From positions 369,627,233 through 369,691,232 of the forward strand of contig NC_080539.1 of assembly GCF_028640845.1 (NCBI RefSeq): a stretch of 64,000 nucleotides of DNA, read 5' to 3'. Under the pieces are notes generated by a model. The model was not told the origin of the DNA. It ran no database searches and was given only the letters and a program-made list of their open reading frames with translations. Below are positions 9,830-21,169 of the stretch, piece after piece (within the stretch, counting starts at the first letter, position 1; each line of letters starts with the position of its first letter). The DNA comes from Ahaetulla prasina (Eukaryota > Chordata > Lepidosauria > Squamata > Colubridae). Made by a program: the position numbers and the translations under genes.

Positions 9830-11560
9830 ATCCTTCCTCTGGGAGATCTTGGAAGGGTTAACCTGGTTGATCTCCTTCGCACTCCCTGGCCTTGGAGGAT
9901 TTACTTACCACCCATTCCCCCCCTCTCTATTTTTTTTTTAAGGGCCGGATTTTCCTCGGCCTTTTAACCCCGTTTTCCCCCCCCCTTGTTTTTCCACCCC
10001 CCCCAATTCTTGATCAGACTGAATCCACCGAGCCCAGGCCTTTTGAAAACCACTGTCCCAAGACCCCTTCCTTTTCACTCCTTTTCCTTCTTCTTTCCTT
10101 TCTTTTTAAGGGTTTAAAAAAACAAAAAAACCCACCTTCCTTCCCTAAGTCCAGACTTTGCAGAGTTCAACTCGCTCCCCACTCCCCACCATTTGTCATC
10201 CAGAAGCTTTCTGGATCTGGAAGGGTTAACTCGTTCGGAGTTGGCTTGACCTGTGTCAAGTGAAGCACCCCCCTCTTTTTCAGAAAAATCTCTCTTCCTC
10301 CTCCCTTTCCTCTCTGTCCCCCTTTTTCCCCTCTGTCCCTCTTTCACTTTCCCCCTGTCCCCCCTTTTTCTCTCTGTCCCCCCTTCCCCTCTGTCTCTTC
10401 CTCCCTTTTCCCCTCTGCTCCCTTCCCCTGCCCCCTTTTCCCCCTCTGCCCCCTTTTCCCTTTTCCCCTCTGCCCCCTTTTCCCTCTGCCCCCCTGTTCC
10501 CGTCCCCTTTTCCCTCTGCCCCCTTTTCCCTCTGCCCCCTGTTCCTGTCCCCTTTTCCCTCTGCCCCCCTTTCCTGTCCCCTTCCCTCTGCCCCCTGTTC
10601 CTGTCCCCTTTTCCCTGCTGCCCCCTTTCTGCCTCTCTGCTCCCCTTTCCCTCTATCCCTCCTTGTCCTTCTGCCCCTTCTCCTCTGCCCCCTTTTCCCT
10701 CTGCCCCCTGTTCCTGTCCCCTTTTCCCTCTGCCCCTTCCCTTTGCCCCCAACCCCTCAACGCCCCCCTTTTCCCTGCCCTCTTTCACCCTCTGCCCCCC
10801 TTCCCCCCGTCTCCTTCTGTCCCTCTTTCTTCTTGTCCCCCTTTCCTTCCCTCCTGATCTTAAAGGGTTAAAACAAACCTTCTCTCTCTCCCCTTCTTTC
10901 TCCCCTGCCCCCCTCCCTCCCTCCCCGCCACCTCGCAGCTTTTCCTCCTTAACCCCTTTCTCCTCTCCTCTCCCCCCGCTTTTCAAGGGTTAAACCAATT
11001 TTCATCCCTGCCAGCACTTCAAGAGTTAAACCCCCCTCCAAAAAAAAAAAAAGAAAAGGAAAGGAAAAAAAATAGAAACGGGGGAGGGCGAGCGGAGAGC
11101 GAGCAAGCGCTTCCCTTTTCTCTCTGCCCCCTTTTCCCTCTGCCCCCTTTTCCCTCTGCCCCTTCCCTTTGCCCCCAACCCCTCAACGCCCCCCTTTTCC
11201 CTGCCCTCTTTCACCCTCTGCCCCTTCCCCCCGTCTCCTTCTGTCCCTCTTTCTTCTTGTCCCCCTTTCCTTCCCTCCTGATCTTAAAGGGTTAAAACAA
11301 ACCTTCTCTCTCTCCCCTTCTTTCTCCCCTGCCCCCTTTCCCTCCCTCCCCGCCACCTCGCAGCTTTTCCCTCCTTAACCCCTTTCTCCTCTCCTCTCCC
11401 CCCGCTTTTCAAGGGTTAAACCAATTTTCATCCCTGCCAGCACTTCAAGGGTTAAACCCCCCTCCAAAAAAAAAAAAAAAAAAAAAGGAAAGGAAAGGAA
11501 AAAAAATAGAAACAGGGGGGGGAGGGCGAGCGGGGGAGCGGGCAAGCGCTTCCTTTTCTC
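9830..11560. promoter_or_regulatory. Pyrimidine tract with repeated AAGGGTTAA motif upstream of the promoter
   Basis: The + strand is almost purely C/T for long stretches (cccccttttccctctg-type words). The 9-mer AAGGGTTAA occurs at 9853, 10221, 10863, 10985, 11287, 11411 and 11447, with a one-base variant AAGAGTTAA at 11021. Some of these copies arise from the tandem duplication described below. The function is unknown. Such polypyrimidine DNA can form triplex (H-DNA) structures. Confidence 0.5.
10690..11555. repeat. 425-bp tandem duplication
   Basis: The block from ctgccccttccctttgcccc to gcaagcgcttcc is present at about 10690-11115 and again at about 11115-11555, offset by 425 bp. It includes an A-rich stretch followed by ggaaaggaaa. 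The two copies differ by a few substitutions and small indels. Confidence 0.85.
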
Positions 11561-12360
11561 CCCCGCTCCTTCCCCCCCTCCCTCCCTCCTCCCCTCTCGG
11601 GCTACCTCGCGTTCTATCCAGATTGACACATTTGCTACGGGAAGCCGCGCCGGACCAATCAGGCGCGTCCTGGGGGTTTTGTGGCTTTTTTTTTTTTTTT
11701 TCCTTCTCTCCCCTCTTCTTTCCGCCCCCCCCCCCCCCGCCACCACCGCCTCCACCCCACGTGGGCCGCGAGCGCCTTATTTATTTCTTCCCTTCCCTTT
11801 CTTCTCCTCCTCCCTCCTCCTCCCCCCGCCCTCTCCGTCTCGCTCTCTCTCGCTCTCTTTTTTTCTCTCTCTCTCTCTCTCTCTCTCCCTTTCCCGGCCC
11901 TCTGATTGGCTGCGGCGCGTTCGACTGTGGCGAAAGAGAAAGCGGCAGACCCCACGTGGAGCTGGCGGGCGTTCCATTGATCGCTTCTCCCCCGCAAAGC
12001 TGCCGCGCGAGGGGGGGGGGAGGGAAAGAAGGAGGAGGAGGAGGAGGAGGAGGGAAAAAAAAAAGAGAGAGAGAAAAAGCGAGGAAAGGAAGAAGGGGCG
12101 TTGAGAAGAGGGGGGGTCTCTCTCTCTTTCTTTCTCTCTCTTTTCTTTCTTCCCTCTTGCAAAACACCCGAGTCAGGGGGCAGCCCTGACCCGGAGCCAC
12201 CCCGCCCACGCAAAAAGGAAGAGGCGCGGGGCGATCCTGCGGGGCGATCCGGGTGAGTGTGCGGTGAGATCTCCCCTCCTGTCCTCCTCCGGGTCCGTCT
12301 CCCTCCCACCCACCCCCCAAAAAAAGGGGGCTGGGGTGGGTGCCGCGCTTTGGAACGGAG
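11540..12360 (+). promoter_or_regulatory. CpG-rich promoter of the TLE-family gene
   Basis: GC-rich, CpG-dense segment. It has a forward CCAAT box at 11655-11659 (ggaccaatcag), an inverted CCAAT box at 11905-11909 (tctgattggctg), and two CACGTG E-boxes at 11758-11763 and 11953-11958. No TATA box is evident, as expected of a CpG-island promoter. Long (CT)n and (GGA)n tracts flank the core. A strong splice donor follows at 12252/12253. It is assigned to the TLE gene because it is the only CpG island in the window and lies on the correct side of the first coding exon. Confidence 0.65.
12000..12252 (+). other. TLE: Probable noncoding first exon (5' UTR) of the TLE-family gene
   Basis: The right border is G|GTGAGT at 12252/12253, a near-consensus donor. 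The left border (transcription start) cannot be read from sequence and is set approximately. There is no ATG between 11960 and 12252, which suits a noncoding leader. It would splice to the acceptor at 18340/18341 (ttcttctccctag), removing an intron of about 6.1 kb. RNA evidence would be needed to confirm it. Confidence 0.5.
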
Positions 12361-13330
12361 GCGGTGGGATTTTTTAAATATTTTTATTTTTAAAAGGCGA
12401 GGAAGGGAGGGAAGCGGGTAGGATCTCTCTTTTCCTGGCTGGCGGGATCGACTCTCTTCTTATCTATCCTACCTACCTGCCTGCTGCTGGGGCTTGCTTT
12501 TGCTTTGGGGGTCGGGACTATTGTTAGGCTGGGAGAAATCATTTTTTTTTTGGGGGGGCGATTTTGTACCCTGGACTTGGTGGTGTGTATTTTTTTTAAA
12601 GGGTAAAAGTGGGGGGTGAGGTCTTTTTAAATCGGAGAAGCGGGAGTCCCTTCTTCGTGGGAAAAAAAAAAGGGGAGCTTGTGAATTGGGGCGATTGTTA
12701 ATTGGGGTGCTTGGGTGTGTGTGTGTTGGGGGATGCTGTTCCTCCCTGGGATTTCTTTCTTTTAATACAAAAGAGGCATCTGGGGTTAAGATCCCCCCCT
12801 TTCCTTCCTCCCCCCCCCCTTGTTTTTATCTCGTGCAGCTCCCCTTCCTCGCCAAATACCCAGGAATTAAACTGTGATTAATGTTACTTTGCTCCTTGCT
12901 ATATATTTTCCCCCCCCTCTGCCCTCATCATCTCCAGTTAAGCTCCGTGTTTCCCTGGGAGGCAGAGTTGGGCTTGCCAGCTCAAGGGGCAGCATCTCTT
13001 TTTAAGTCCTTTGAAATCTCGCCCAGCGCCTATATTTTTATTTTTTATTTTTATGTTTTTTCCCCCCTCGTGGCACGAGGGATAGATAGACCACCCTGAA
13101 CATATGCGGAGTGCCGGTCCTAGCTTGCCACCCATAGGGACTGGATGGGGTTGGTGGGTGAGTGTTGGGGCCAGGCAGGTTTTTAAAACCCTTTATTCAA
13201 GATCCTTAGCGAGAGAAGGGAGTTTGCAAGAACTTTGGAGGAAAACCGGCATTGCATTGTTAATCTACACGCCAAAGACCCCAGCTGGGTAACATCACAT
13301 CTTAACAGGGGTCCACACACTTTTCTGAAA
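12361..13330. other. Intron 1, proximal part: no gene seen
   Basis: T/G-rich single-copy-looking DNA continuing from the CpG island, with homopolymer runs. No repeat family or exon was recognised. Confidence 0.55.
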
Positions 13331-13384
13331 CCAGGACTAACATCGGCGGCCCACAATTGTGGTTAGATTGGAGGCTGGGGGTGC

Positions 13385-13787
13385 CTTCACCCACAATATG
13401 CAGGTAGTTCTGGACGTATGGCCATAATTGAGCCCCAGATTTCTGTTGCTGAGTGAAACGTCGGTCAAGTGAATTCCACTTTTCTCGCCACCGTTCGTTA
13501 AAAGTGGATCGCTGCAGTTGTTAAGTTGGTAATTGTGGTTGTTAAGTGAATCCCGTTGACTTTGCTTGTCAGAAGGTCGCAAAAAGGGGATCACAGGGGA
13601 TCGCAACCGTCATAAATATGAGTCAGTCAGTTGCCAAGCATCCGGATTTTGGAGGCGTGTGACCGTGGGGATGTTGCAATGGTCGCAAGTGTGAAAAACG
13701 GTCATAAATCGCTTTTTTCCAATGCCGTTGTAACTTTCAGCGGTCGCTAAATGAACTGTTGTAAGTCGAGGATTGCCTGTACGTTTA
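13385..13787. mobile_element. TA-flanked MITE, near full length
   Basis: Starts caggtagttctggac and ends gtaagtcgaggattgcctg followed by TA. The interior has gagccccagatttctgttgc, gtcgcaaaaaggggatcac, cagttgccaagcatccg and cggtcgctaaatgaactg. It is noncoding. Confidence 0.78.
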
Positions 13788-13789
13788 AC

Positions 13790-14300
13790 CTGCTTAGAGA
13801 AATGGACTTTAAATCGGTCTGCGTGTTTAACGAATGCATTGGTTTATTTAGGCGGGGTTTGTCCAGCATCCAAGAGAAGATTTAACCATCATTAAAGATG
13901 GCCTGCGGTCTCAATACAGTCCACTTTGCTTTCAGATGCTTTATGAGTTGTGCAAACGCTTCTGTTTCAGTCATTGATGTGTTTTCTCTAAATTGGGAGA
14001 AGTAAGAGGCAAATGCAGCTGGGAAGTTTCCATTAGTTGGAATTTTTGGCCTGGGAGATGGAGACTCCAGGTGCAGAAGCAGTCTATCTCTCACCCTTTC
14101 ACTTCTTTTCCCCAATCTGTCAATGCGCCTCCTTATTAGACTCGAATTTCTAAGCTGGAGGCAAGATTATTGCCAGTGCTATTATTATTATTATTTTTGT
14201 TATTTGTTTTAAAACCACATCTGTTTTTTCCCAATTCCTATTTGGGATTCCAGCTTTTTTATTTCAAAATTCATCGAAATCTTGAGTTTTTCCATGCATT
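13790..14300. other. Repeat-free island in intron 1 (candidate conserved noncoding)
   Basis: AT-balanced sequence with no repeat signature and no coding potential, lying between two MITE copies. It is a candidate regulatory island; only cross-species alignment can tell. Confidence 0.35.
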
Positions 14301-14302
14301 AC

Positions 14303-14740
14303 GGCTAGTTCTCGACTCACAACAGTTCGTTTAGTTGCAAAGGCCCTGAAAAAAGTGACTTATGACCGGTTTTCACACTTTACGACCGTGATCACGTGAT
14401 CAAAATTCAGGCGCTTGGCTCATATTTGTGACGGTTGCGGTGTCTCGGGATCACCTGATCCCCATGCGCGACCTTCCGACAAACGAAGTCGGAATCCGGG
14501 GAAACCGGATTCACTGAACAACCGTGTGGCTAACTTAACAACGGCCGTGATTCGCTTAACGAAGGCGGCAAGAAAAGGCGTAAAAATGGAGCCAAACTTG
14601 GCTTAAATGTCTCGCTCATCGACAGGAACTTTGGCGTGGAGGACTGCCTGTCTATTTTATCTACAGGTGACGTCTCGCTTTCTGACTGCATCGATGTTCC
14701 AATTTTGATGGTGGTCGTATGTCGAGGACTGCCTGTAACT
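14303..14740. mobile_element. TA-flanked MITE
   Basis: Left end ctagttctcgactcacaac, interior cacgtgatcaaaattcaggc and ccttccgacaaacgaag, right end gtcgaggactgcctg followed by TA. An internal duplicate end (gaggactgcctg at about 14639-14650) suggests a short local duplication. Confidence 0.72.
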
Positions 14741-14869
14741 TCACGGCAGTTAATAAATCGGGGAAAATAATTGAGTTTAAAACTGATTTATTGTGGGGTG
14801 TTGTTGTTTTTGTTGTTGTTGTTATCTGGGTTTTTTTGTTTTTAAGGAAACCCCTGCTGGCAGTCCTTC

Positions 14870-14870
<1 letters not shown>

Positions 14871-14921
<51 letters not shown>
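14871..14921. repeat. (CA)n microsatellite
   Basis: About 25 uninterrupted CA units. The sequence on to 15550 appears single-copy, with no gene seen. Confidence 0.92.
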
Positions 14922-14922
<1 letters not shown>

Positions 14923-15554
14923 CCCTCCCTTCCTTCCCCTGGGGCCGATTAGATGCGCCAGGAAGGTCAGTTTCCAGTTTTGCACATCCTTCCTGATAAA
15001 AGCTGGCTGGGATACAAGGAATTGGGGAAGGGGTTGCAGTCAGGAAAGGCTGCAGCTGGGAGATTTTTATATCCTTACCTGCGAAGCAGGCAATAACTTG
15101 GGGGAGGGGGGACACGTTAAAATTAATCGAGAGGCGCATGTAAGAACAGCTGGAAAGAAGGAATGGTGCGTGATGCGAAAAAATAAAAATAAAAGAAAGG
15201 GAACCACGTGTGGTCGGTGGCTTTGGTGGGAGGTCTTTTTCTACCTGACCCTGGAGGAATAAAAGGGGAGGGGTGGGGGCTGAGTTGTGGCTCCTTCCCC
15301 AGTCGCACATGTGTTAAAAAGGAAATTTATGCTTCCTGAAGTCTGCAGGCCTTGGGAATTGGGAGCAGGAGTGGGGGGGGGAGGGGGAAACGCCCTTGAC
15401 ATGCCCAGAGGCGGCCTTGTTCACCCTGTAATTTCCTTCTGAGCAGACAGCAAATATCCTTCCTGTCTATGAAGGGCTTCCTTCTAGGACTTTGCAGCAT
15501 CTCTCAAATCTGTTTTATCGGTTTGGGTGAAAATCTCTAGTCCAGCGGTCTTTG

Positions 15555-16100
15555 GAGGTAGTCCTCGGCTTACGACCCCAATTGGGACCAGAATTTCTGT
15601 TGCCAAGCAGGGCGGTTGTTAAATGAGCCACGCTAGATTTTACAACCTCAAAATATATATATATATATTTTTGCCTCGGTGGTTAAGCAAATCGGTGCAG
15701 TTGTTAAGCGAATCGGGCGGTTGTTAAGTGAACCCGGCTTTCCCCCTCCCCCCCCCATTGACTTTGCTTGTCAGAAGTCGGCTGGGAAGGTCATAAATGG
15801 CGATCACATTGACCTCAGGGCACTGCAAGCAAGCGTCATAAATGCAGGCCGGTTGCCAAACAATCAAACTTTTAACTACAGGCTTAAGAAATTTAAAAAA
15901 AATAATTTTGGAATAAATAGCAAAAGGATGATTAAAAACAAAACAAAGATCCAAATGTTGATCACGCCATTGGGGGGGTGGGAACGCTGCAGCGGTCGTA
16001 AGTGTCAGGACTGGCCAATAAATCATTTTATTCAGCCCCGTTCAGTCACTAAATGGATGGTTGTAAGTCGAGGACTACCTGCAATTGCTACAGGCCTCAG
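15555..16100. mobile_element. TA-flanked MITE, diverged
   Basis: Left end ggtagtcctcggcttacgac, then gttgttaagtgaacccggc, ttgactttgcttgtcagaag and a right end gtaagtcgaggactacctg at 16065-16082. An A-rich segment (15880-15960) is unlike other copies and may be an insertion. Confidence 0.72.
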
Positions 16101-16218
16101 TGGTCACAATTTAGGTTACTGAAGGAGGGGGCTTGTAATATTTTGGGGCCTGTGGATCTCATTTCTTTTGGTTGTTTTATTGCTTTTAAAAAATAGAGCA
16201 TGTTTTAGTGATTTAAAC

Positions 16219-16353
16219 CAGGGGTCTCCAACCTTGGTCCCTTGAAGACTTGTGGACTTCAACTCCCAGAGTCCCTCAGCCAGCAAAGCTGGCTGAGGAA
16301 CTCTGGGAGTTGAAGTCCATAAGTCTTCAAGGGACCAAGGTTGGAGACCCCTG
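16219..16353. mobile_element. hAT foldback MITE (135 bp) with perfect target duplication
   Basis: The whole element is a near-perfect inverted repeat: caggggtctccaaccttgg at the left and its complement at the right, folding around gccagcaaagctggc. It is flanked by identical 8-bp duplications ATTTAAAC (16211-16218 and 16354-16361). Sister copies are at 24702-24844 and, degraded, at 9640-9745 and 16850-16960. Confidence 0.93.
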
Positions 16354-16361
16354 ATTTAAAC

Positions 16362-16990
16362 TATATTCCCCACCACCACCATGGGTTCCTTATTGCTATC
16401 CTAAATTAAGCCACGATTGCAAAGAGGATGCAAAGGATAAACCAGAGTCAAATGGAATTTGGTTAGAAGTGTAGAAGGGTTTTCTACAAGGGGCAGTGAC
16501 CGCTATTTTGGAAAGGCGAAGAGAAATGCGTGGCGGGCTTTCTGCGATGCTAGTCCTCATGAATCTCTGTTATCCTCACAAACAAAAGGATGACTCTGAT
16601 CACCACTTGTGGGTTTCTTTTATTTCTTCTTCATTTGCTCGCAGCCACTCTTGCTTCGAGCCAACTATGTGGTGTAAAATAAATTAGGTGTAAAATAAAT
16701 AGATGCCGATAGGCAAACTCTGTTCACTCTAGTAACGGCGCATTTTTTGACTGCTGGAATAACGTTCATGGCTCGTTTTGAAAAGCCGGTCTGCCATTTC
16801 TAGATTGCTAAGGCGGTTTGTACTTTAAAATGTGCTAAAATTCAGTGTTTCACAACCTAAGATTTAAGACGTGTGGATTTCCGACTGGCAGAACTGCCTC
16901 AGCCAGCATGATGGCTGGGGAAATTCTGGGAGTTGTAGTTCACCCATCTTAACGTGGCTGAGATGTTCATCATTTATGACTTGGGACCAA
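16362..16990. other. No gene seen; degraded hAT foldback at about 16850-16960
   Basis: Mostly single-copy-looking intronic DNA. At 16850-16960 the words ctcagccagcatgatggctg and attctgggagttgtagtt match the foldback family. Confidence 0.45.
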
Positions 16991-17373
16991 GATAAGAATA
17001 GAATAGAATAGAATTTTATTGGCCAAGTGTGATTGGACACACAAGGAATTTGTCTTGGTGCATGTGCTCTCAGTGTACATAAAAGAAAAGATACCTTCAT
17101 CAAGGTACAACACTTACAACACAAATGATGGTCAATATATCAATATAAATCATAAGGATTACCAGCAACAAGGTTACAGTCATAAGTGGAAAGAGATTGG
17201 TGATGGGAACGATGAGAAGATTAATAGTAGTGCAGATCTAGCGAATAGTTTAACAGTGTTGAGGGAATTATTTGTTTAGCAGAGTGATGGCCTTCGGGAA
17301 AAAACTGTTCTTGTGTCTAATTGTTCTGGTGTGCAGTGCTCTATAGCGTCGTTTTGAGGGTAGGAATTGAAAC

Positions 17374-17632
17374 AGTTTATTTATTTATTTATTTGATCAT
17401 ATTTATATACCGCCCTATCTCCCGAAGGACTCAGGGCGGTTTACAGGCACTTAAAAAACACATAAATACAATATAAAAACAATTAAAAAACTTATTCTAA
17501 AAGCCCAATAATTAAAAATATAAGAATAAAACCCAATTTAAAACCCATAAATTTAAAATCTAACTCAATCCTGAGTTAGATTTAAAATCTAACTCAATCC
17601 TGAGTTAGATTTAAAATCTAACTCAATGTCCA
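17374..17632 (-). mobile_element. L2-type LINE 3' end with a triplicated hairpin word
   Basis: (TTTA)n then ataccgccctatctcccgaa and ggactcagggcggtt on the + strand mark an antisense L2 tail. The last about 60 bp repeat taaaatctaactcaatcc / tgagttagattt in tandem. Each unit contains the palindrome CTAACTCAATCCTGAGTTAG. Confidence 0.75.
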
Positions 17633-17749
17633 GGATGTGAGGGATCTGTAAATATTTTCACGGCCCTCTTCTTGATTTGTGCAGTATACAGGTCCTCAAT
17701 GGAAGGCAGGTTGGTAGCAATTATTTTTTCTGCAGGTCTAATTATCCTC

Positions 17750-18188
17750 GAGGGGATACGGTGGCTCAGGGGCTAGGACATTGAGGTTGTCGATCGAAAG
17801 GTCGGCAGGTCAGCGGTTCGAATCCCTAGTGCTGCCATGTAACAGGGTGAGCTCCCGTTACTTGTCCCAGCTTCTGCCAACCTAGCAGTTTCAAAAGCAC
17901 GTAAAAATGCAAGTAGAAAAAAAGGGACCATCTTTGGTGGGAAGGTAACAGCGTTCTGTGCACCTTGGAGCATATGCACCAAGACAAATACCTTGTGTGT
18001 CCAATCACACTTGGCCAATAAAATTCTATTCTATTCTATTCTATTCTTTGGCATTGAGTCATGCCGGCCACATGACCAGGGAGATGTCTTCGGACAGCGC
18101 TGGCTCTTTGGCTTTGAAACGGAGATGAGCACCGCCCCCCTAGAGTCGGCAACGACTAGCATGTATGTGCGAGGGGAATCTTTACCTT
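17750..18188 (+). mobile_element. tRNA-derived SINE with a LINE tail inserted
   Basis: A-box-like ggtggctcaggggctagg and B-box ggttcgaatccc. The body matches the intact copy at 25015-25371 (gctcccgttacttgtcccag, gagtcatgccggccac, gagtcggcaacgactagc). A short LINE tail at about 17965-18047 (ttggccaataaaattctatt and more ATTCT units) interrupts it. Target duplications of 11 bp border the SINE. Confidence 0.82.
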
Positions 18189-18340
18189 TAATTATCCTCT
18201 GAAGTCTGTGTCTGTTTGGTTGGGTTGCAGAACCGAACCAGACAGTTCTAGAGGTGCAAATGACAGACTCAACAATTCCTCTGTATTGTAAGGTAGCCAA
18301 TGCTTCTCATTTAACCCTGTAACCGTCTTCTTCTCCCTAG

Positions 18341-18448
18341 GTCACCCCCCAGAAAGTGGGTTCCCCAAACCGGCGAGGTAGTGACTTTACCCTAAAATCA
18401 CAAACTTATGGTTGATTTACAAGGATGTTCTCTCAAAATCGGCCCCCG
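18341..18448 (+). CDS. TLE: TLE/Groucho co-repressor, start-codon exon (5' UTR + 8 codons)
   Basis: The acceptor ttcttctccctag ends at 18340. The ATG is at 18425 and eight codons read MFSQNRPP before a consensus donor CCG|GTGAGT at 18448/18449 (phase 0). Family knowledge: vertebrate TLE genes begin with a very short coding segment of eight residues of the MFPQSRHP / MYPQGRHP type ending at a phase-0 junction, and this exon fits that pattern exactly. TLE proteins are nuclear co-repressors recruited by Hes, Runx, TCF/LEF and other factors. Bases 18341-18424 are 5' UTR; an upstream in-frame stop (tga at 18413-18415, in ttgattt) supports this start. The residues differ from every paralogue I recall, so I do not assign TLE1, 2, 3 or 4 here; TLE2 is the most tolerant of divergence. 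The call rests on agreement with the downstream exons. Confidence 0.72.
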
Positions 18449-18678
18449 GTGAGTTATCTCTGATTTTGTTTAGTTTTTTCAAATTTCCCTTCCACCTCCA
18501 ATCTATATGTTTCCAACTCTATCGAAAAAAATTAAACATATACTTTCCTTTGAGTTGATTGAACTCTTATCCAAATGTCAGTATTTCAATGATGGGTGTG
18601 TTTCAGACTGTTCAGATCGTTGTTGTTTTTTAAAAAAATGTTTGTTTAATATCTGTCCCTCCTTTATTACTTTTTGTA

Positions 18679-19060
<382 letters not shown>

Positions 19061-19099
19061 CTCCTCCTGTTTTCCTCGGAACAATAATGGGTGGGTCAG

Positions 19100-20340
19100 G
19101 CTGAGACAGAGGGACTGGCCCAAAGTCACCCAGCCGGCTTTCAGGGCTAAGATGGGACTAGAACTCACTGTCTCCTAGTGATTGGCCTAAAGTCACCCAG
19201 CCGGCTTTCAGGACTAAGGTGGGACTAGAACTCTCCGTTTCCTGGTGATTGGCCTAAAGTCACCCAGCCGGCTTTCAGGGCTAAGGTGACACTAGAACTC
19301 ACCGTCTCCTGGAGATTGGCCTAAAGTCATCCAGCTGGCTTTCAGGGCTAAGGTGAGACTAGAACTCACCGTTTCCTGGTGATTGGCCTAAAGTCACCCA
19401 GCCGGCTTTCAGGGCTAAGGTGGGACTAGAACTCACCATCTCCTGGAGATTGGCCTAAAGTCATCCAGCTGGCTTTCAGGGCTAAGGTGGGACTAGAACT
19501 CACCATCTCCTGGTGATTGGCCTAAAGTCACCCGGCTGGCTTTCAGGGCTAAGGTGGGACTAGAACTCACCGTCTCCTAGTGATTGGCTTAATGTCACCC
19601 AGCCCTCTTCCAGGGCTAAGATGGAACTAGAACTCACTGTCTCCTAGTGATTGGGCCAAAGTCAATCAGCCAGCTTTCAGAGCTAAGATGGGACTAGAAC
19701 TCACTGTCTCCTAGTGATTGGCCTAAAGTCACCCAGCCGGCTTTCAGGACTAAGGTGGGACTAGAACTCTCCGTTTCCTGGTGATTGGCCTAAAGTCACC
19801 CAGCCGGCTTTCAGGACTAAGGTGGGACTAGAACTCTCCGTTTCCTGGTGATTGGCCTAAAGTCACCCAGCCGGCTTTCAGGGCTAAGGTGAGACTAGAA
19901 CTCACCGTCTCCTGGAGATTGGCCTAAAGTCATCCAGCCGGCTTTCAGGGCTAAGGTGGGACTAGAACTCACCATCTCCTGGTGATTGGCCTAAAGTCAG
20001 CCAGCCGGCTTTCAGGACTAAGGTGGGACTAGAACTCTCCATTTCCTGGTGATTGGCCTAAAGTCACCCAGCCGGCTTTCAGGGCTAAGGTGAGACTAGA
20101 ACTCACCGTCTCCTGGAGATTGGCCTAAAGTCATCCAGCTGGCTTTCAGGGCTAAGGTGGGACTAGAACTCACCATCTCCTGGTGATTGGCCTAAAGTCA
20201 TCCAGCTGGCTTTCAGGGCTAAGGTGGGACTAGAACTCACCATCTCCTGGTGATTGGCCTAAAGTCATCCAGCTGGCTTTCAGGGCTAAGGTGGGACTAG
20301 AACTCACCGTCTCCTGGTGATTGGCCCAAAATCATCCCAC
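19100..20340 (-). repeat. 67-bp minisatellite derived from a tRNA-type SINE (locus 2, about 18 units)
   Basis: Units read gattggcctaaagtcaccca / gccggctttcagggctaagg / tgggactagaactcaccgtc / tcctggt, giving a period of 67 bp. Variants (agccggc versus agctggc, ggtgatt versus ggagatt) alternate in runs, which shows higher-order duplication of unit blocks. The unit is the same SINE segment as at 428-1776. Confidence 0.93.
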
Positions 20341-20461
20341 TGATTTTTGATGGATAAGGCTGTGTTTTAAATTGGGGGAGGGTGGGATGGAAAGAGACCA
20401 AAATTTATTTATTTATTTAGACAGGAAAAATAAGCCTTTCATGAAGACTTCTCCATCTGAA

Positions 20462-20855
20462 ATACAGGTGGTCCTCGATTTAAAACTGTTCATTTAGTGA
20501 CCATTCAATATTAAAACGGCCCTGAACAAAGTGACTCATGACCATTTTTCACACTTATGACTATTGCAGCATCCTCATGGTCACATGATCAGAATTCAGG
20601 CGCTTGTCCACTGACTCATACTTACGACGGTTGCAGTGTACCGGCGGTCACGTGATCCCCTTTTGCGACCATCTGACGAGCAAAGTCAATGGGGGAGCCA
20701 GATTGACTTCACACCTGTGTGACTAATTTAACAACTGCAGTGATTTGCTTTAACTGTGGTGAGAAAGGTCACAAAATGGGGCGCTGAACAACTGTTTCAC
20801 TTAGCGACATGAACGTTGGGCTCAATTGCAGTTGTAAATCGAGGACTATATGTAG
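20462..20855. mobile_element. TA-flanked MITE, near full length
   Basis: Left end caggtggtcctcgatttaaa preceded by ATA. Interior gtgaccattcaatatt, cacatgatcagaattcaggc, gcgaccatctgacgagc, gggctcaattgcagttgt. Right end gtaaatcgaggactatatg followed by TA. It is noncoding. Confidence 0.82.
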
Positions 20856-21169
20856 TTTGATTTGATTGAGGATTGATTGATTGATTACGCGCATTGAGTT
20901 AGGGTTGACTGAGTGACCACACAGACAGATAAACTCCATGAAGATCTGTCCCCAAATGTGGTCCTTCCGATCTTCCAGTCGTGCCCAAGTTGCAGCTGTA
21001 AATCAAGCCCTTTTCCCTTGATTCTGGCCCTTGTCTTCTCTTTCCTTCCCTCTTTCCCAGGATCAAAGCCTTCTCCAGGGAGTTGAGCTTTTGCATCGAT
21101 TGACCAATTAATTATGTACCAATAAATCATTGTCGGCTCTTAGTGACCACATAGATGGATTTTGTACAT

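Larger units (their letters stand above)
16992..18300 (-). mobile_element. Rex1/L2-group LINE 3' region, interrupted by an L2 tail and a SINE
   Basis: The 3' end is on the left: an AATAG run, then ttttattggccaagtgtgat. The minus strand encodes the C-terminus of the ORF seen intact at 40306-40965. An L2-type tail is inserted at about 17374-17632. A tRNA SINE at 17750-18188 is flanked by 11-bp duplications TAATTATCCTC (17739-17749 and 18189-18199). The reverse transcriptase frame is broken. Confidence 0.78.

Noticed and set aside
10114..12320. Many long frames in the C/T- and G/A-rich promoter region (up to 290 codons, both strands)
   Set aside because: They are products of biased composition lacking stop codons, with no domains and shadows on both strands.
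20880..21150. Possible RTE/BovB-like fragment (gaccacacagacagataaac, aagatctgtccccaaatg)
   Set aside because: The words are suggestive, but the translated frame shows no BovB block comparable to 37462-37935, so I did not call it.
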